The notes under the pieces are model-generated. The model was not told where the DNA came from and ran no database searches. It saw only the letters and a program-made list of their open reading frames with translations. The translations under genes and the position numbers were made by a program. From CAKZLS01 sp963701445 (lineage in GTDB: Bacteria; Pseudomonadota; Alphaproteobacteria; Rhodospirillales; Defluviicoccaceae), in assembly GCA_963701445.1 (NCBI GenBank), contig CAVPAM010000013.1, positions 1 through 64,000 on the forward strand: DNA of 64,000 nucleotides. Reading direction: 5' to 3'. Position 1 is the stretch's first letter. Every line of letters starts with the position of its first letter. Positions 19,101-28,531 of the stretch are shown in pieces.

Positions 19101-21666
19101 CACCTATTCCGGCATCGGTTGGCACGAATTTTCCCTTCCAACCCCAGTCGCCCTGAGCGCAAATCAAACCTATACGGTCACGGTCTCGACGGGAGAAGAC
19201 GCCACCGGTTGGTACACTGTAACGCAGGATCCCGACATGGGCACGGGCGGCAGCAACGGTCTTCACATAGCTTATCCGCCAAATGCCGGTGTATATTCCG
19301 AAACCATCGGGGTGCGTCCGACCCAGAGTTGGCAGCAGAGTAACTACCTTCGTGACGTCATTTTCGTCGCGGAAAACGCGACGGCGGACACCACCGCACC
19401 GTCCGTCCCCGGCGACCTGCAGGCCGCGGCGATTTCGACGACCGAGATGAACCTCACCTGGACGGCTTCCATAGATGACGTGGGCGTTTCGGACTATCAA
19501 CTGGAGCGTTGCGCCGGTGCAAGCTGCGGCGACTTCTTACCGATCGCGACGCCAGATGGCACGTCTTACGTCGACACGGGCCTTGCCGTGAACACGACCT
19601 ATCGGTATCGCATCCGCGCGGCCGATGCGGCAGGGAACGTCTCCGCGTACTCAAACACGGCGGGCGCGGCGACGGCGGACACCACGGCACCGTCGGCCCC
19701 GGGCAATCTGCAGGCTGACCCGATCTCTGCGACCGAAATCAGTCTCGCCTGGGCGGGTTCCACGGATGACGTGGGCGTTTCGGACTATCAACTGGAGCGT
19801 TGCGCCGGTGCAAGCTGCGGCGACTTCTTACCGATCGCGACGCCAGATGGCACGTCTTACGTCGACACGGGCCTTGCCGTGAACACGACCTATCGGTATC
19901 GCATCCGCGCGGCCGATGCGGCGGGGAACGTCTCCGCGTACTCAAACACGGCGGGCGCGGCGACGGCGGACACCACGGCACCGTCGGCCCCGGGCAATCT
20001 GCAGGCTGACCCGATCTCTGCGACCGAAATCAGTCTCGCCTGGGCGGGTTCCACGGATGACGTGGGCGTTTCGGACTATCAACTGGAGCGTTGCGCCGGT
20101 GCAAGCTGCGGCGACTTCTTACCGATCGCGACGCCAGATGGCACGTCTTACGTCGACACGGGCCTTGCCGTGAACACGACCTATCGTTATCGCATCCGCG
20201 CGGCCGATGCGGCAGGGAACGTCTCCGCGTACTCAAACACGGCGGGCGCGGCGACGGCGGACACCACGGCACCGTCGGCCCCGGGCAATCTGCAGGCTGA
20301 CGCGATCTCTGCGACCGAAATCAGTCTCGCCTGGGCGGGTTCCACGGATGACGTGGGCGTTTCGGACTATCAACTGGAGCGCTGCGCCGGTGCAAGCTGC
20401 GGCGACTTCTTACCGATCGCGACGCCAGATGGCACGTCTTACGTCGACACGGGCCTTGCCGTGAACACGACCTATCGTTATCGCATCCGCGCGGCCGATG
20501 CGGCGGGGAACGTCTCCGGGTACTCAAACACGGCGAGCGCGGCGACGGTGGACACCACGGCACCGTCGGTCCCCGGGAACCTGCAGGCTGCGGCGATTTC
20601 GGCGACCGAAATGAGCGTCACATGGTTGGCATTCACCGATAATGTCGGCGTTACCGGCTACCGTTTGGAACGATGCACCGGCGCGAACTGCAACAATTTC
20701 GCCCAGATCGCGACCCCGAGCGGCACGTCCTTCTCCAACACCGGTCTCGCAGCCGACACCAGCTACCGCTACCGCGTGCGCGCGATCGACGCGGCTGGAA
20801 ATTTGTCGTCGTACTCGGACGTTGCGAGTGCAACGACACAAGCCGAACCCTCGGGTGAAACGACCGACAACAACGTTTATTATCCTTTGGAAGTAGGCGC
20901 CGAGGCAGACGGTGATTGGACCCCTGTCGACGCTCCCAGCGGCTTTGCGGAGCCCGTGGTGCTGGCCGGCCCTCCGAGTTTCAACGATGCCGATCCCGGT
21001 GTCGTGCGGCTCAACAACGTGGATGACCTCGGCTTCGAGCTCCGCTTTCAGGAATGGGACTATCGGCAACGTCTCGGCGATGCGACCCATGCTCTGGAGA
21101 GCATTCCCTATCTGGTGCTTGAGCCCGGACGGCACGTGATGAGCGACGGCTCGATCTGGGAAGTGGGCACGTTTTTGCTGGGTGGCACCAATTCGTGGCA
21201 GTCTGTCGGCTTCACCAAGCTCTTCGACAATGCTCCCTATCTGTTCCTGACTGTGCAGACCGCCAACGACCCGGAGGCGGTGACGGTGAGGGCGCAGTCC
21301 GTTAGCCAATCGGGCTTTCAGGCCGCACTGTTTGAAGAAGAGGCGCTGATGAACGGGCACGGGGTGGAAACAATCGGTTACCTCGCTATCGAAAACCACG
21401 ATGGGAGTGGCGCGATCGACCTCGGAGGTGACGAAGTCCCCTACCTGTTACTAAGCATCAAAGCCGATGAGCAGTGGACGCCGGTTCTGAACCAGCAACT
21501 CAAGGTCGAGGAGGAGCAGTCCAAGGACACCGAGGTCAATCATACGTACGAGACACTGCATGTGCTCGGCATCGGCCAAAAGCTGTTTGCCCAGCAGGTC
21601 AGCAACAATGGACGTGATACCACGTCGTTGAGGCGACTGCCGTCCATCGAGGAACCTTCTATGTGA
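16111..21666 (+). CDS. Giant secreted beta-helix / lyase-like / FN3 protein, three frameshifts
   Basis: About 1850 residues if three single-base insertions (near 16879, 17538 and 17817) are ignored. The TTG at 16111 is the preferred start because AAGGAG lies 7 bases upstream; TTG 16093 is in frame. A hydrophobic export segment (about 32-55) precedes a pectate-lyase-like beta-helix (to about 17390). Then follow an FN3 domain, a jelly-roll domain resembling polysaccharide lyases (about 17800-18560, with WIDGNLIADF and WYDDVVVARSYIGP), a second FN3, a DUF4082-like domain (about 18900-19375), six FN3 domains of which four are near-identical tandem units, and two copies of a beta-sandwich motif (FQEWDY, then E-Y-L-A-E) at the C-terminus. 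Probably a surface or released polysaccharide-binding or degrading protein. No covalent anchor or secretion partner is next to it. Lower GC at its 5' end suggests transfer. Confidence 0.75.
19384..20547 (+). repeat. Four tandem 291-base repeats, each one FN3 domain
   Basis: Units begin at 19384, 19675, 19966 and 20257, each exactly 291 bases (97 codons), starting GCGGACACCAC. Units 2-4 differ by only a few bases, mostly synonymous (for example CGGTAT versus CGTTAT, and CCG versus GCG in the LQAD segment). The second half of unit 1 is also almost identical, while its first half has diverged. The next FN3 at 20548 is clearly older. This indicates recent domain duplication or gene conversion. 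Confidence 0.95.
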
Positions 21667-21972
21667 TGGGGCCGTTTCCGATGCAACCACATGTTCCTCC
21701 GCTTCGACGACTCCATTCGGAATGGGATCCAGCCAAAGATTTTCGACAGGCATCCCCTGAAGCAGATATCTCAATTCGCCGGAAAAGGTAATGATCTTCG
21801 TCGGCAGGTAGAGCAGAAAAGGCGGTGGCGAGCGCAAGCTTGCCACCGCTACTTCGACATTTTCAATCGTGTGGACCTATATGGATCCCGTTTCCGGCTT
21901 TCTCTCCGGCTCCTGGCTTGTTTTTGGCGGTCGAATTATCTCCGCGCCTTAGGCTGGATTCCTTGCCAAGCA
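21667..21972. other. Convergent intergenic region with a hairpin
   Basis: Lies between the stops of two convergent genes. No gene is seen. A hairpin with an 8-base-pair stem (GCGGTGGC/GCCACCGC, 21822-21849) could serve as a terminator for either side, though no strong T tract follows. Confidence 0.4.
21822..21849. terminator. Possible bidirectional terminator hairpin
   Basis: Stem GCGGTGGC/GCCACCGC with a 12-base loop. It lies between two converging genes, 155 bases after one stop and 123 after the other. A-rich bases precede it on the left (AGCAGAAAAG); T content on the right is modest, so support is positional. Confidence 0.35.
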
Positions 21973-22844
21973 CTAAGCCAGAAGGGTGTCCTCGTAAATG
22001 GCAAGCCAGCCAACCGTCTCTGTAGTATGGCTACGCTCCCAGTCACCCGATTGTTCCTCTTCGATAAACACAGTTGCCGAGTCCGTGTCAATGCTCTTGA
22101 GCCGAACGGACGCGGTGTCGGGGCCGTCCGTCGACTGCATACTGGCGAGGAAGGTAAACTCATTAATGCCATTCGACACATCAGAAAAGTTGACCGTTGT
22201 TCCTTTGTGTGTGACCGCATCACCAGTTGACCCGGCCTCGAAGGACCCAAAGTTCCCCTGACTAAGGGCGATATAGTCAAGTTCGTCGACGGCATGAACG
22301 TTGTCCGCTGCCTCTTCTTCCTGGAATTTGAACTTGAAGCCTTTGGAGGTAACGTTGTCCAGTCGTGTGGCGATGGCTCCCGCGCCGTCCGTTACCGCCT
22401 GGCCGACAACAACCGGAGCCGCGTTGAACGGTCCGTCGAGCCCGACTGCTTTTCCGGACGTGTTTGAAAAGGCCGAGCCGGTTCGCTAACCGCGCCGTTG
22501 GCCAGTTCGTGGACCCCGCTTTCGACGGCAAGCCAGCTCACCGTCTCCCGGATATGTCCACCGTCGAGGTAGTCCCACTCATCGACCTGAAACTGGAAGC
22601 CTGTATCGGTGACGTCTCGCACGCGCATCGTCGCCGGCTGGTGCCCATTGAACGTCAGAGGGCCCATTACGACCGATGGGTTGTCCAGGGCCGAGTTGAA
22701 GCTGACCGATGTCCAGGCATTAGAGCTGGACTGCTTAACGGTTTCGACGCTGGAATACCCTATCACTTCCAGGTTGTCCTCCACTTCGGAGCCGTCCGAA
22801 GGTGGGGTATCTCCAGCGCTGCCGGTGTCGCCTGAGCCTCGCTT
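21973..22844 (-). pseudogene. C-terminal remnant of a surface protein with three beta-sandwich repeats
   Basis: Reads from the IS1182 junction at about 22845 to a stop at 21973 with one missing base near 22488. Three related segments of about 90-100 residues are visible: WTSVSFNSALDNPSVV through FQVDEWDYLDGGHIRETVSW, GLDGPFNAAPVVVGQAV through KFKFQEEEAADNVHAVDE, and VNFSDVSNGINEFTFLASM through FIEEEQSGDWERSHTTETV, ending GWLAIYEDTLLA. The motif GFxxxxxE(W/E)(D/E) followed by H-x(2)-E-x(1-2)-(V/I/L) and (W/Y)-(L/I)-A is shared with the C-terminus of the giant protein on the other strand. The N-terminal part, including any signal peptide, was replaced by the 5' end of an IS1182 element. The chimeric frame starting at 22994 joins transposase residues to this remnant. 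Probably not functional. Confidence 0.7.
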
Positions 22845-23044
22845 CGTGTAATGGGCCTCGAAGGCCGTGAGCTCCATCAAGGTCACCACGTCCAAAAGAA
22901 GGTGGACCATGTCCGTCTCCGGAACCCAGTCCTTCATGTCCACCGGAAGAAGAAATTGCTGCCGCTGGTCCGGCTCGCGGAAGAAATTCGCCAAGTCCGC
23001 CCCCTCCGTGCTGTCCCGGGAAAGAAGGAATCAGGCACCGCGGA
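22845..23044 (-). mobile_element. IS1182 5'-end remnant (second copy)
   Basis: About 200 bases nearly identical to 14773-14978: the left end plus the first about 50 codons of the transposase (MANFFREPDQRQQFLLPVDM through the LTAFEAHYTKRG segment). A handful of substitutions separate the copies. It is cut off at the junction with the beta-sandwich gene on one side and with an ISL3-type transposase remnant on the other. The shared outer boundary (GGCACCGCGGA) probably marks the true element end. Confidence 0.8.
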
Positions 23045-23836
23045 TCACGTCAAGAGAAGATGGTGCCATTCCGCAACAAGCTCCAAGAGGGGTCACAATT
23101 ACGTCACCGTGTTCATCGACGCGGACCGCAAGAGCGAGCCGGTGATCTTCGCCACGCCGGGAAAGGGCAAGGCGACCGTCACGGCCTTCAAGAGGTTCCT
23201 GAGGGAGCACGGGGGTGAGCCCGGCCGCGTCAAGGAGGTGGTCTGCGACATGTCGCCCGCCTTCCTCGCCGCCGTCGGCAAGGACTTACCGCGCGCCACC
23301 GTGACCGTCGACTGGTTCCACGTGATGCACCTGTTTACCAAGGCGGTCGACGACGTGCGCAAGGCGGAACGCCGGCTGGTGCGAATGCCCGCCGCCACCC
23401 GCTGGGCAGTGCTGAAAGCCCCCGACGGCGGCAGGCTGACCGAAGAACAGGCCGCTGCCCTGGGCGAGTTGGAAACCGGTGATTTCCTCACCGCCAAGGC
23501 TTGGCGGATCAGGGAAAAGCTCCGCTGGGTGCGACGGGCGGAAACCCCGCATGCCGTCCGCTGGCGGCTCTCCCACTTCCTGCGCCACGCCCATCAACAG
23601 ATCGGCCACGGACCGCTGCTCAAGGCCGTGGCCAAGGCCCTGGAGACCGTCGAAAACACGCGCAACGAATCCTCCAGCGATGGACCTCGACCCACAGCAA
23701 CGCTCGCATCGAAGCCCTCAACGGCCTGTTCCAGGCGGCCAGGGCCCGGGCCAGGGGCTACCGCAACACCGCAACCTTCATCACCATGATCTACCTGATC
23801 GCCGCCCCGCTCGGAAACCTCTTCAATTCCATTTGA
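23045..23836 (+). pseudogene. ISL3-family transposase remnant, 5'-truncated and frameshifted
   Basis: Corresponds to the catalytic half of an IS204/IS1001/IS1165-type (ISL3) transposase. Visible are YVTVFIDADRKSEPVIF, VKEVVCDMSPAFLAAV (Asp), ATVTVDWFHVMHLFTKAVD, and after a missing base in an A run near 23655 the conserved end SNARIEALNGLFQAARARAR with GYRNTATFITMIYLIA. The usual N-terminal zinc-finger/HTH part (about 150 residues) is absent; the homology begins at the IS1182 remnant boundary. Inactive. Confidence 0.8.
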
Positions 23837-24141
23837 AACGTCGAGGAGCCACCTTGCTGTATTTGGGCTTCTCTTTTTCAGGGGTGCCACACGCCGTGAC
23901 GGAAAGGGCGGCAAGCACAAGCAGGAGCTTCGTTTTCATCGGCGGTCTACTCTCCACGTTCATCGACTTGCGATCGCGGTGCCCCTCTTAGCGCAATACG
24001 GGCCTGACCGCAAAACCCCATGTCGGGGTTTCCGGCGAAGCTACTTTCGGGGCTTCCGCCGCCGCGCGAACGTGGTATGACCATGGCAACGATTCCAATT
24101 GGTTGATAAAGAATTCAGCGTTTGACGGGGAGAAACGAGGC
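23837..24141. other. Intergenic region upstream of frmA
   Basis: Holds the outer end of the ISL3 remnant and the frmA leader. A hairpin AAACCCC/GGGGTTT with loop ATGTC lies at 24013-24031 and could end transcription from the left. No gene seen; no clear promoter assigned. Confidence 0.4.
24013..24031 (+). terminator. Small hairpin upstream of frmA
   Basis: Perfect 7-base-pair stem AAACCCC/GGGGTTT around a 5-base loop. The 3' end of the stem supplies three T residues but no long T tract follows. It may terminate readthrough from the IS region, or be the last trace of an element end. Confidence 0.35.
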
Positions 24142-25251
24142 ATGGATGTTCGCGCAGCTGTCGCTCATCGGGCCGGAAAGCCATTGACCATCGAAACGGT
24201 CCAGCTCGAGGGGCCGAAGGCGGGCGAGGTCCTGGTCGAGATCAAGGCCACCGGGGTTTGCCATACCGACGAGTTCACCCTCTCCGGCGCCGATCCCGAG
24301 GGTTTATTTCCAACGATCCTGGGTCACGAAGGGGCGGGCGTGGTGGTCGAGGTGGGCTCCGGCGTGAAATCGGTGAAACCGGGGGATCATGTGATTCCGC
24401 TGTACACTCCGGAATGCCGGGAATGCGAATTCTGCCTGCACCCCAAGACCAACCTCTGCCAGAAAATCCGGACGACCCAGGGGCAGGGTTTGATGCCCGA
24501 CGGCACCAGCCGCTTTTCCCTGAATGGCAACCCGCTGCATCACTACATGGGCACGTCCACGTTCGCCAACTTTACCGTGCTGCCGGAAATCGCGGTCGCC
24601 AAGGTTCGCGAAGACGCGCCGTTCGAGAAGATCTGCTATATCGGTTGCGGGGTGACCACGGGTATCGGCGCTGTTATCTTTACCGCGAAGGTGCAACCCG
24701 GGGCCAAGGTGGTGGTTTTCGGTTTGGGCGGTATCGGCCTGAATGTCATCCAGGGCGCGCGCATGGTCGGTGCCGACATGATTGTTGGGGTGGACATCAA
24801 TCCCGGCAGGCGGGAGGTCGCCGAGAAGTTCGGCATGACGCACTTCGTCAATCCGAACGAAGTTGCCGGCGACCTGGTGAATGCATTGGTGGACGTGACC
24901 GGCGGCGGCGCCGATTACGCCTTCGAATGCGTCGGCAATGTCCAGCTTATGCGTCAGGCACTTGAATGCTGTCACAAGGGTTGGGGAGAGTGCATCATCA
25001 TCGGCGTCGCCGGCGCCGGACAGGAGATTTCCACGCGGCCGTTCCAATTGGTCACCGGCCGGGTATGGCGCGGAACCGCTTTCGGAGGCGCGCGTGGGCG
25101 CACCGACGTACCCAAGATCGTGGATTGGTACATGGAGGGCAAAATCAACATCGACGACCTGATTACCCACGTCATTCCCTTGGAGCGGATCAACGACGCT
25201 TTCGATCTCATGCACGCGGGACAGTCGATCCGCACCGTCGTGACCTTCTAG
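24142..25251 (+). CDS. frmA: S-(hydroxymethyl)glutathione dehydrogenase / class III alcohol dehydrogenase
   Basis: Zinc-dependent medium-chain dehydrogenase that oxidises S-hydroxymethylglutathione (formaldehyde bound to glutathione) to S-formylglutathione with NAD. The 369-residue length is standard. Catalytic zinc ligands are in TGVCHTDEFTLSG (Cys), GHEGAG (His) and IGCGVTTG (Cys); the structural zinc cluster is PECRECEFCLHPKTNLC. The NAD fold shows VFGLGGIGLNVIQGAR. The ATG at 24142 gives the family-typical start MDVRAAVAHRAGKPL; a CGAGG Shine-Dalgarno precedes it. The next gene, fghA, follows after 5 bases, so the two steps of formaldehyde detoxification are cotranscribed. Confidence 0.95.
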   Translation: MDVRAAVAHRAGKPLTIETVQLEGPKAGEVLVEIKATGVCHTDEFTLSGADPEGLFPTILGHEGAGVVVEVGSGVKSVKPGDHVIPLYTPECRECEFCLHPKTNLCQKIRTTQGQGLMPDGTSRFSLNGNPLHHYMGTSTFANFTVLPEIAVAKVREDAPFEKICYIGCGVTTGIGAVIFTAKVQPGAKVVVFGLGGIGLNVIQGARMVGADMIVGVDINPGRREVAEKFGMTHFVNPNEVAGDLVNALVDVTGGGADYAFECVGNVQLMRQALECCHKGWGECIIIGVAGAGQEISTRPFQLVTGRVWRGTAFGGARGRTDVPKIVDWYMEGKINIDDLITHVIPLERINDAFDLMHAGQSIRTVVTF

Positions 25252-25256
25252 GGCCA

Positions 25257-26105
25257 ATGACCATGGAACCGGTCCGCCAGTATCGCTGTTTTGACGGCAC
25301 CCAGGAGGTCTACCGTCATGCGTCGAAGGCGACCGGAACGGACATGGAGTTCTCCGTGTTCGCGCCGAGCCAAGCCATAACGTCGACCCGGCCCCTTCTC
25401 ACCTATCTGTCCGGGCTGACCTGCACCTGGGCGAACGTGACGGAGAAGGGGGGCGCGCAGCGGTATGCCGCGGATCACGGCCTCATCCTGCTCTGTCCGG
25501 ACACCAGCCCGCGCGGCACCGACCTTCCGGGGGAGCACGACGATTACGACTTCGGGTCCGGCGCCGGTTTCTATGTGGACGCCACCGAGCCGCCCTGGTC
25601 GCGGCACTATCGCATGTATACCTACATCACCGAAGAGCTCCCGGCCTTGATCGCCGATGCCTTTCCCGTCGATCGGGACCGCCAGGGCATTTTCGGACAT
25701 TCCATGGGCGGACACGGCGCCCTCACGATCGCGTTCAAGAATCCGGGACGCTACCGGTCGGTTTCGGCGTTTTCGCCGGTGGTCGCGCCGTCCCAGGTTC
25801 CCTGGGGCCGCAAGGCATTCCGTGGTTATCTCGGTGGCGACGAGTCCCGTTGGCTCGACCATGATGCCTGTCACCTGGTCGCAAAATCCGGTTGGGCGTC
25901 TCCCATTCTCGTGGATCAGGGACTGGCCGACGAGTTCCTCGACACCCAATTGAAGCCGGAGCTGTTCGAACAGGCCTGCGCGGCCGCGGGCGTTCCGCTG
26001 ACCCTCCGCCGGCAACCGGGTTACGATCACAGCTATTATTTCATCAGCACGTTCATGGGCGATCACATCGACCATCACGCCCGGTTGCTCGGCGCCGGCA
26101 TCTGA
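25257..26105 (+). CDS. fghA: S-formylglutathione hydrolase
   Basis: Serine esterase (esterase D family) that hydrolyses S-formylglutathione to formate and glutathione, completing the pathway begun by frmA. The 282-residue protein shows LLTYLSGLTCTWANV (oxyanion/Cys motif), SPRGTDLPGEHDDYDFGSGA, the nucleophile GHSMGGHGALT (Ser near 148), and the His in QPGYDHSYYF. Its start lies 5 bases after the frmA stop. Some homologues carry an initial extension; here MTMEPVRQYRCFDG fits well. Confidence 0.95.
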   Translation: MTMEPVRQYRCFDGTQEVYRHASKATGTDMEFSVFAPSQAITSTRPLLTYLSGLTCTWANVTEKGGAQRYAADHGLILLCPDTSPRGTDLPGEHDDYDFGSGAGFYVDATEPPWSRHYRMYTYITEELPALIADAFPVDRDRQGIFGHSMGGHGALTIAFKNPGRYRSVSAFSPVVAPSQVPWGRKAFRGYLGGDESRWLDHDACHLVAKSGWASPILVDQGLADEFLDTQLKPELFEQACAAAGVPLTLRRQPGYDHSYYFISTFMGDHIDHHARLLGAGI

Positions 26106-26202
26106 TGCGGTTGCCATTGGACCGGGACCGTTCCATGAGGATACGGCGCCGGCCGCCGACCGGTTCCGGCCACCGCCCCCGCTATCGTGACAAGGGCGGT
26201 CG

Positions 26203-26394
26203 ATGCGGTCTCTAGGCCGCCACACGCGGCTCTGGCTCCCGCTCGCGGTCCTGGCGGCCGCCGTCGCCGTTTCCTTCCACGAGCCCTTGTTCCTGACCGA
26301 CCTTCGCGATCGCGTGTTCGATGCCTATCAGCGCTTGAAACCGCGGGTTTATCAGCCCTCTCCCGTACGCATCTTGGATATCGACGAGAGCTAA
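26203..26394 (+). pseudogene. CHASE2-domain sensor stub
   Basis: A 63-residue stub: a basic start, one membrane segment (LWLPLAVLAAAVAVSF), then LRDRVFDAYQRLKPRVYQP and VRILDIDES before a stop. This matches the N-terminus of CHASE2 sensors (often adenylate or diguanylate cyclases), where VxIVDIDExSL is the first conserved block. A full protein is over 600 residues, and the downstream 300 bases do not continue the family in any frame. A deletion remnant. Confidence 0.65.
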
Positions 26395-26691
26395 CATTGT
26401 GGTATCCGTGAGCAGTGGGTCGCGGAATGGTCGACCCGATCCCAACACCGGAAGACCCCAACATCGTCGAACTCAACCTCGCCTCGGCCTCGGCGCTTGG
26501 ACAGGGAACTCCTTCGCCGGGCTCGCGTTAACAGGTGTTGTATGCCCGCCGGTCCGCACCTATTCTCTGACGTGGTCGTTACCTTCAATTCCGTAGCGCC
26601 AAAAAGCCAAAACCTCCATCGCGGAACCAAGGGCCGCTGCCGCCAGTCCGGTCCGCACATCGCGCGCCCTCAATATGGAAAGTCCGACATC

Positions 26692-28531
26692 ATGAAAACC
26701 CACGCCCACCACATGCCGTTCGGCGCGGAATTGCTCCCGGAAGGCGTTCGCTTCCGGTTATGGGCGCCCGACTGCCGGTCCGTATCGCTCTGCCTCGAGG
26801 GCCCGGACGCGGTGTCCGAGACCCCGATGCAGCGCAGCGAAACCGGCTGGTACGAGACGGTGGCGGCGGAGGCCGGACCGGGAACGCGCTATCGCTTCCG
26901 CGTCGACGGCGACCTGCGGGTGCCGGATCCGGCGTCGCGGTTCCAGCCGGACGACATCCACGGCGCCAGCGAGGTGATCGACCCGGCGGCGTATGCGTGG
27001 CGCCAGGACGCCTGGCGCGGCCGTCCGTGGGAGGAGACGATCCTGTACGAACTGCACGTGGGCACGTTCTCGCCCGAGGGCACCTACCGGGGCGTCATGG
27101 ACCGGCTGGATTATCTCGTGGACCTGGGCGTCACCGCCATCGAACTGATGCCGCTCGCCGATTTTCCGGGGCGGCGGGATTGGGGATACAACGGCGCCTA
27201 CCCGTACGCGCCCGACGCCAGCTACGGCCGGCCGGAGGACCTGAAGGCGCTGATCGACGCCGCCCACGAACGCGGGCTGATGGTGTTCCTGGACGTGGTC
27301 TACAACCACTTCGGTCCGGAGGGAAACTACCTCCACGCCTACGCCAAACGGTTCTTCGACAGCGAAAAACATACGCCCTGGGGCGCGGCCATCAGTTTCG
27401 ACAAGCCGGACAGCGCCGCGGTGCGCGACTTCTACATTCACAACGCGCTCTACTGGATCGGCGAGTACCGCTTCGACGGCCTCCGCTTCGACGCCGTTCA
27501 CGCCATCGAGGACAGCTCGGAAACGCACATCCTGGAAGAGATCGCGGACGCCGTGCATGAAACCTTCGGCTCGGACCGGCATGTTCACCTGGTCCTGGAG
27601 AACGACAACAAGTCCCGGTATCTGGCGCGCGCCGCCGACAACACCCCGCTGCTGTACGTCGGCCAGTGGAACGACGATTTCCACAACGCCCTGCACGTGA
27701 CCCTGACCGGCGAGAGCAGCGGCTATTACGTGGATTATATCGACGATCCGCTGGCGCATCTCGGCCGCTGCCTCGCCGAGGGGTTCACCTTCCAGGGAGC
27801 CCCCATCGCCTATCTCGACGGCGAGCCGAGGGGCGAACCGAGCGGGCACCTGCCGCCGCTGGCGTTCGTCAACTTCCTGCAGAACCACGACCAGACCGGC
27901 AACCGCGCCCTCGGCGACCGCATCACCACGCTCTGTTCGCCCGGAAGCCGTGAGGGCGGCGACCGCGATCACGCTGCTGTCGCCGTCTCCGCCCATGCTG
28001 TTCATGGGCCAGGAGTGGGCGTCCGAGCAGCCGTTTCTGTTCTTCTGCGACCTCGGAGACGAGCTGACCGACTCGGTCCGCGACGGCCGGCGGCGCGAAT
28101 TCGCGTCGTTCCCGGAGTTCAGCGATCCCGAGGCGCGGCTGCGCATCCCCGATCCCACCGTCGAGGCGACGTTCCTGCAAAGCGGGCTGGACTGGCGGAA
28201 CAACTCGGCCGGCGTCCATGCCGAGGCGCTCGCCTTCCACCGCGACCTGATCGCGCTTCGCAAGGCGGAGATCGTGCCCCGGCTCGCGGGAACGCCGGGT
28301 CACGCGGGAACCGCCGGGACATGGGGGAAGCGCGGCCTGACGGCGGCGTGGACGCTGGGCGACGGATCGCGGCTGGCGATGGTGGCGAACATGGGGCCGG
28401 AAGCGTCGGAACCGCCGGCCCTGCCCGGCGGCCGGCTGCTTTACGCCACCGACGGATCGGACCGCCAAGCGCTTGAACGATCGCTGGCGCCCTGGACGGT
28501 GGCGTTTTTCATGGAAGGAGCGGGCGCATGA
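26692..28531 (+). CDS. treZ: Malto-oligosyltrehalose trehalohydrolase, one frameshift
   Basis: GH13 enzyme releasing trehalose from maltooligosyl-trehalose made by TreY (EC 3.2.1.141). ATG 26692 gives MKTHAHHMPFGAELLPEGV, the typical start of the N-terminal beta domain. The barrel shows YELHVGTFSPEGTY, DVVYNHFGPEGNY, FDGLRFDAVHAIEDSS (nucleophile Asp, about 265), LVLENDNKSR (Glu, about 303) and FLQNHDQTGNRA. Near 27942 one extra base shifts the frame: the correct continuation is EAVRAATAITLL, then SPPMLFMGQEWASEQPF, ending VAFFMEGAGA. About 612 residues, normal. The stop overlaps the treY start (ATGA), so the genes are coupled. The C-terminal fragment could be counted from 27950. Confidence 0.9.

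Noticed and set aside
19384..20547. Regular direct repeats considered as a CRISPR array
   Set aside because: The 291-base period is coding, in frame, and the repeated unit is an FN3 domain; there are no unique spacers.
26497..26691. Upstream extension of treZ from an in-frame start at 26497
   Set aside because: The extra 65 residues do not resemble the family; ATG 26692 gives the typical N-terminus.
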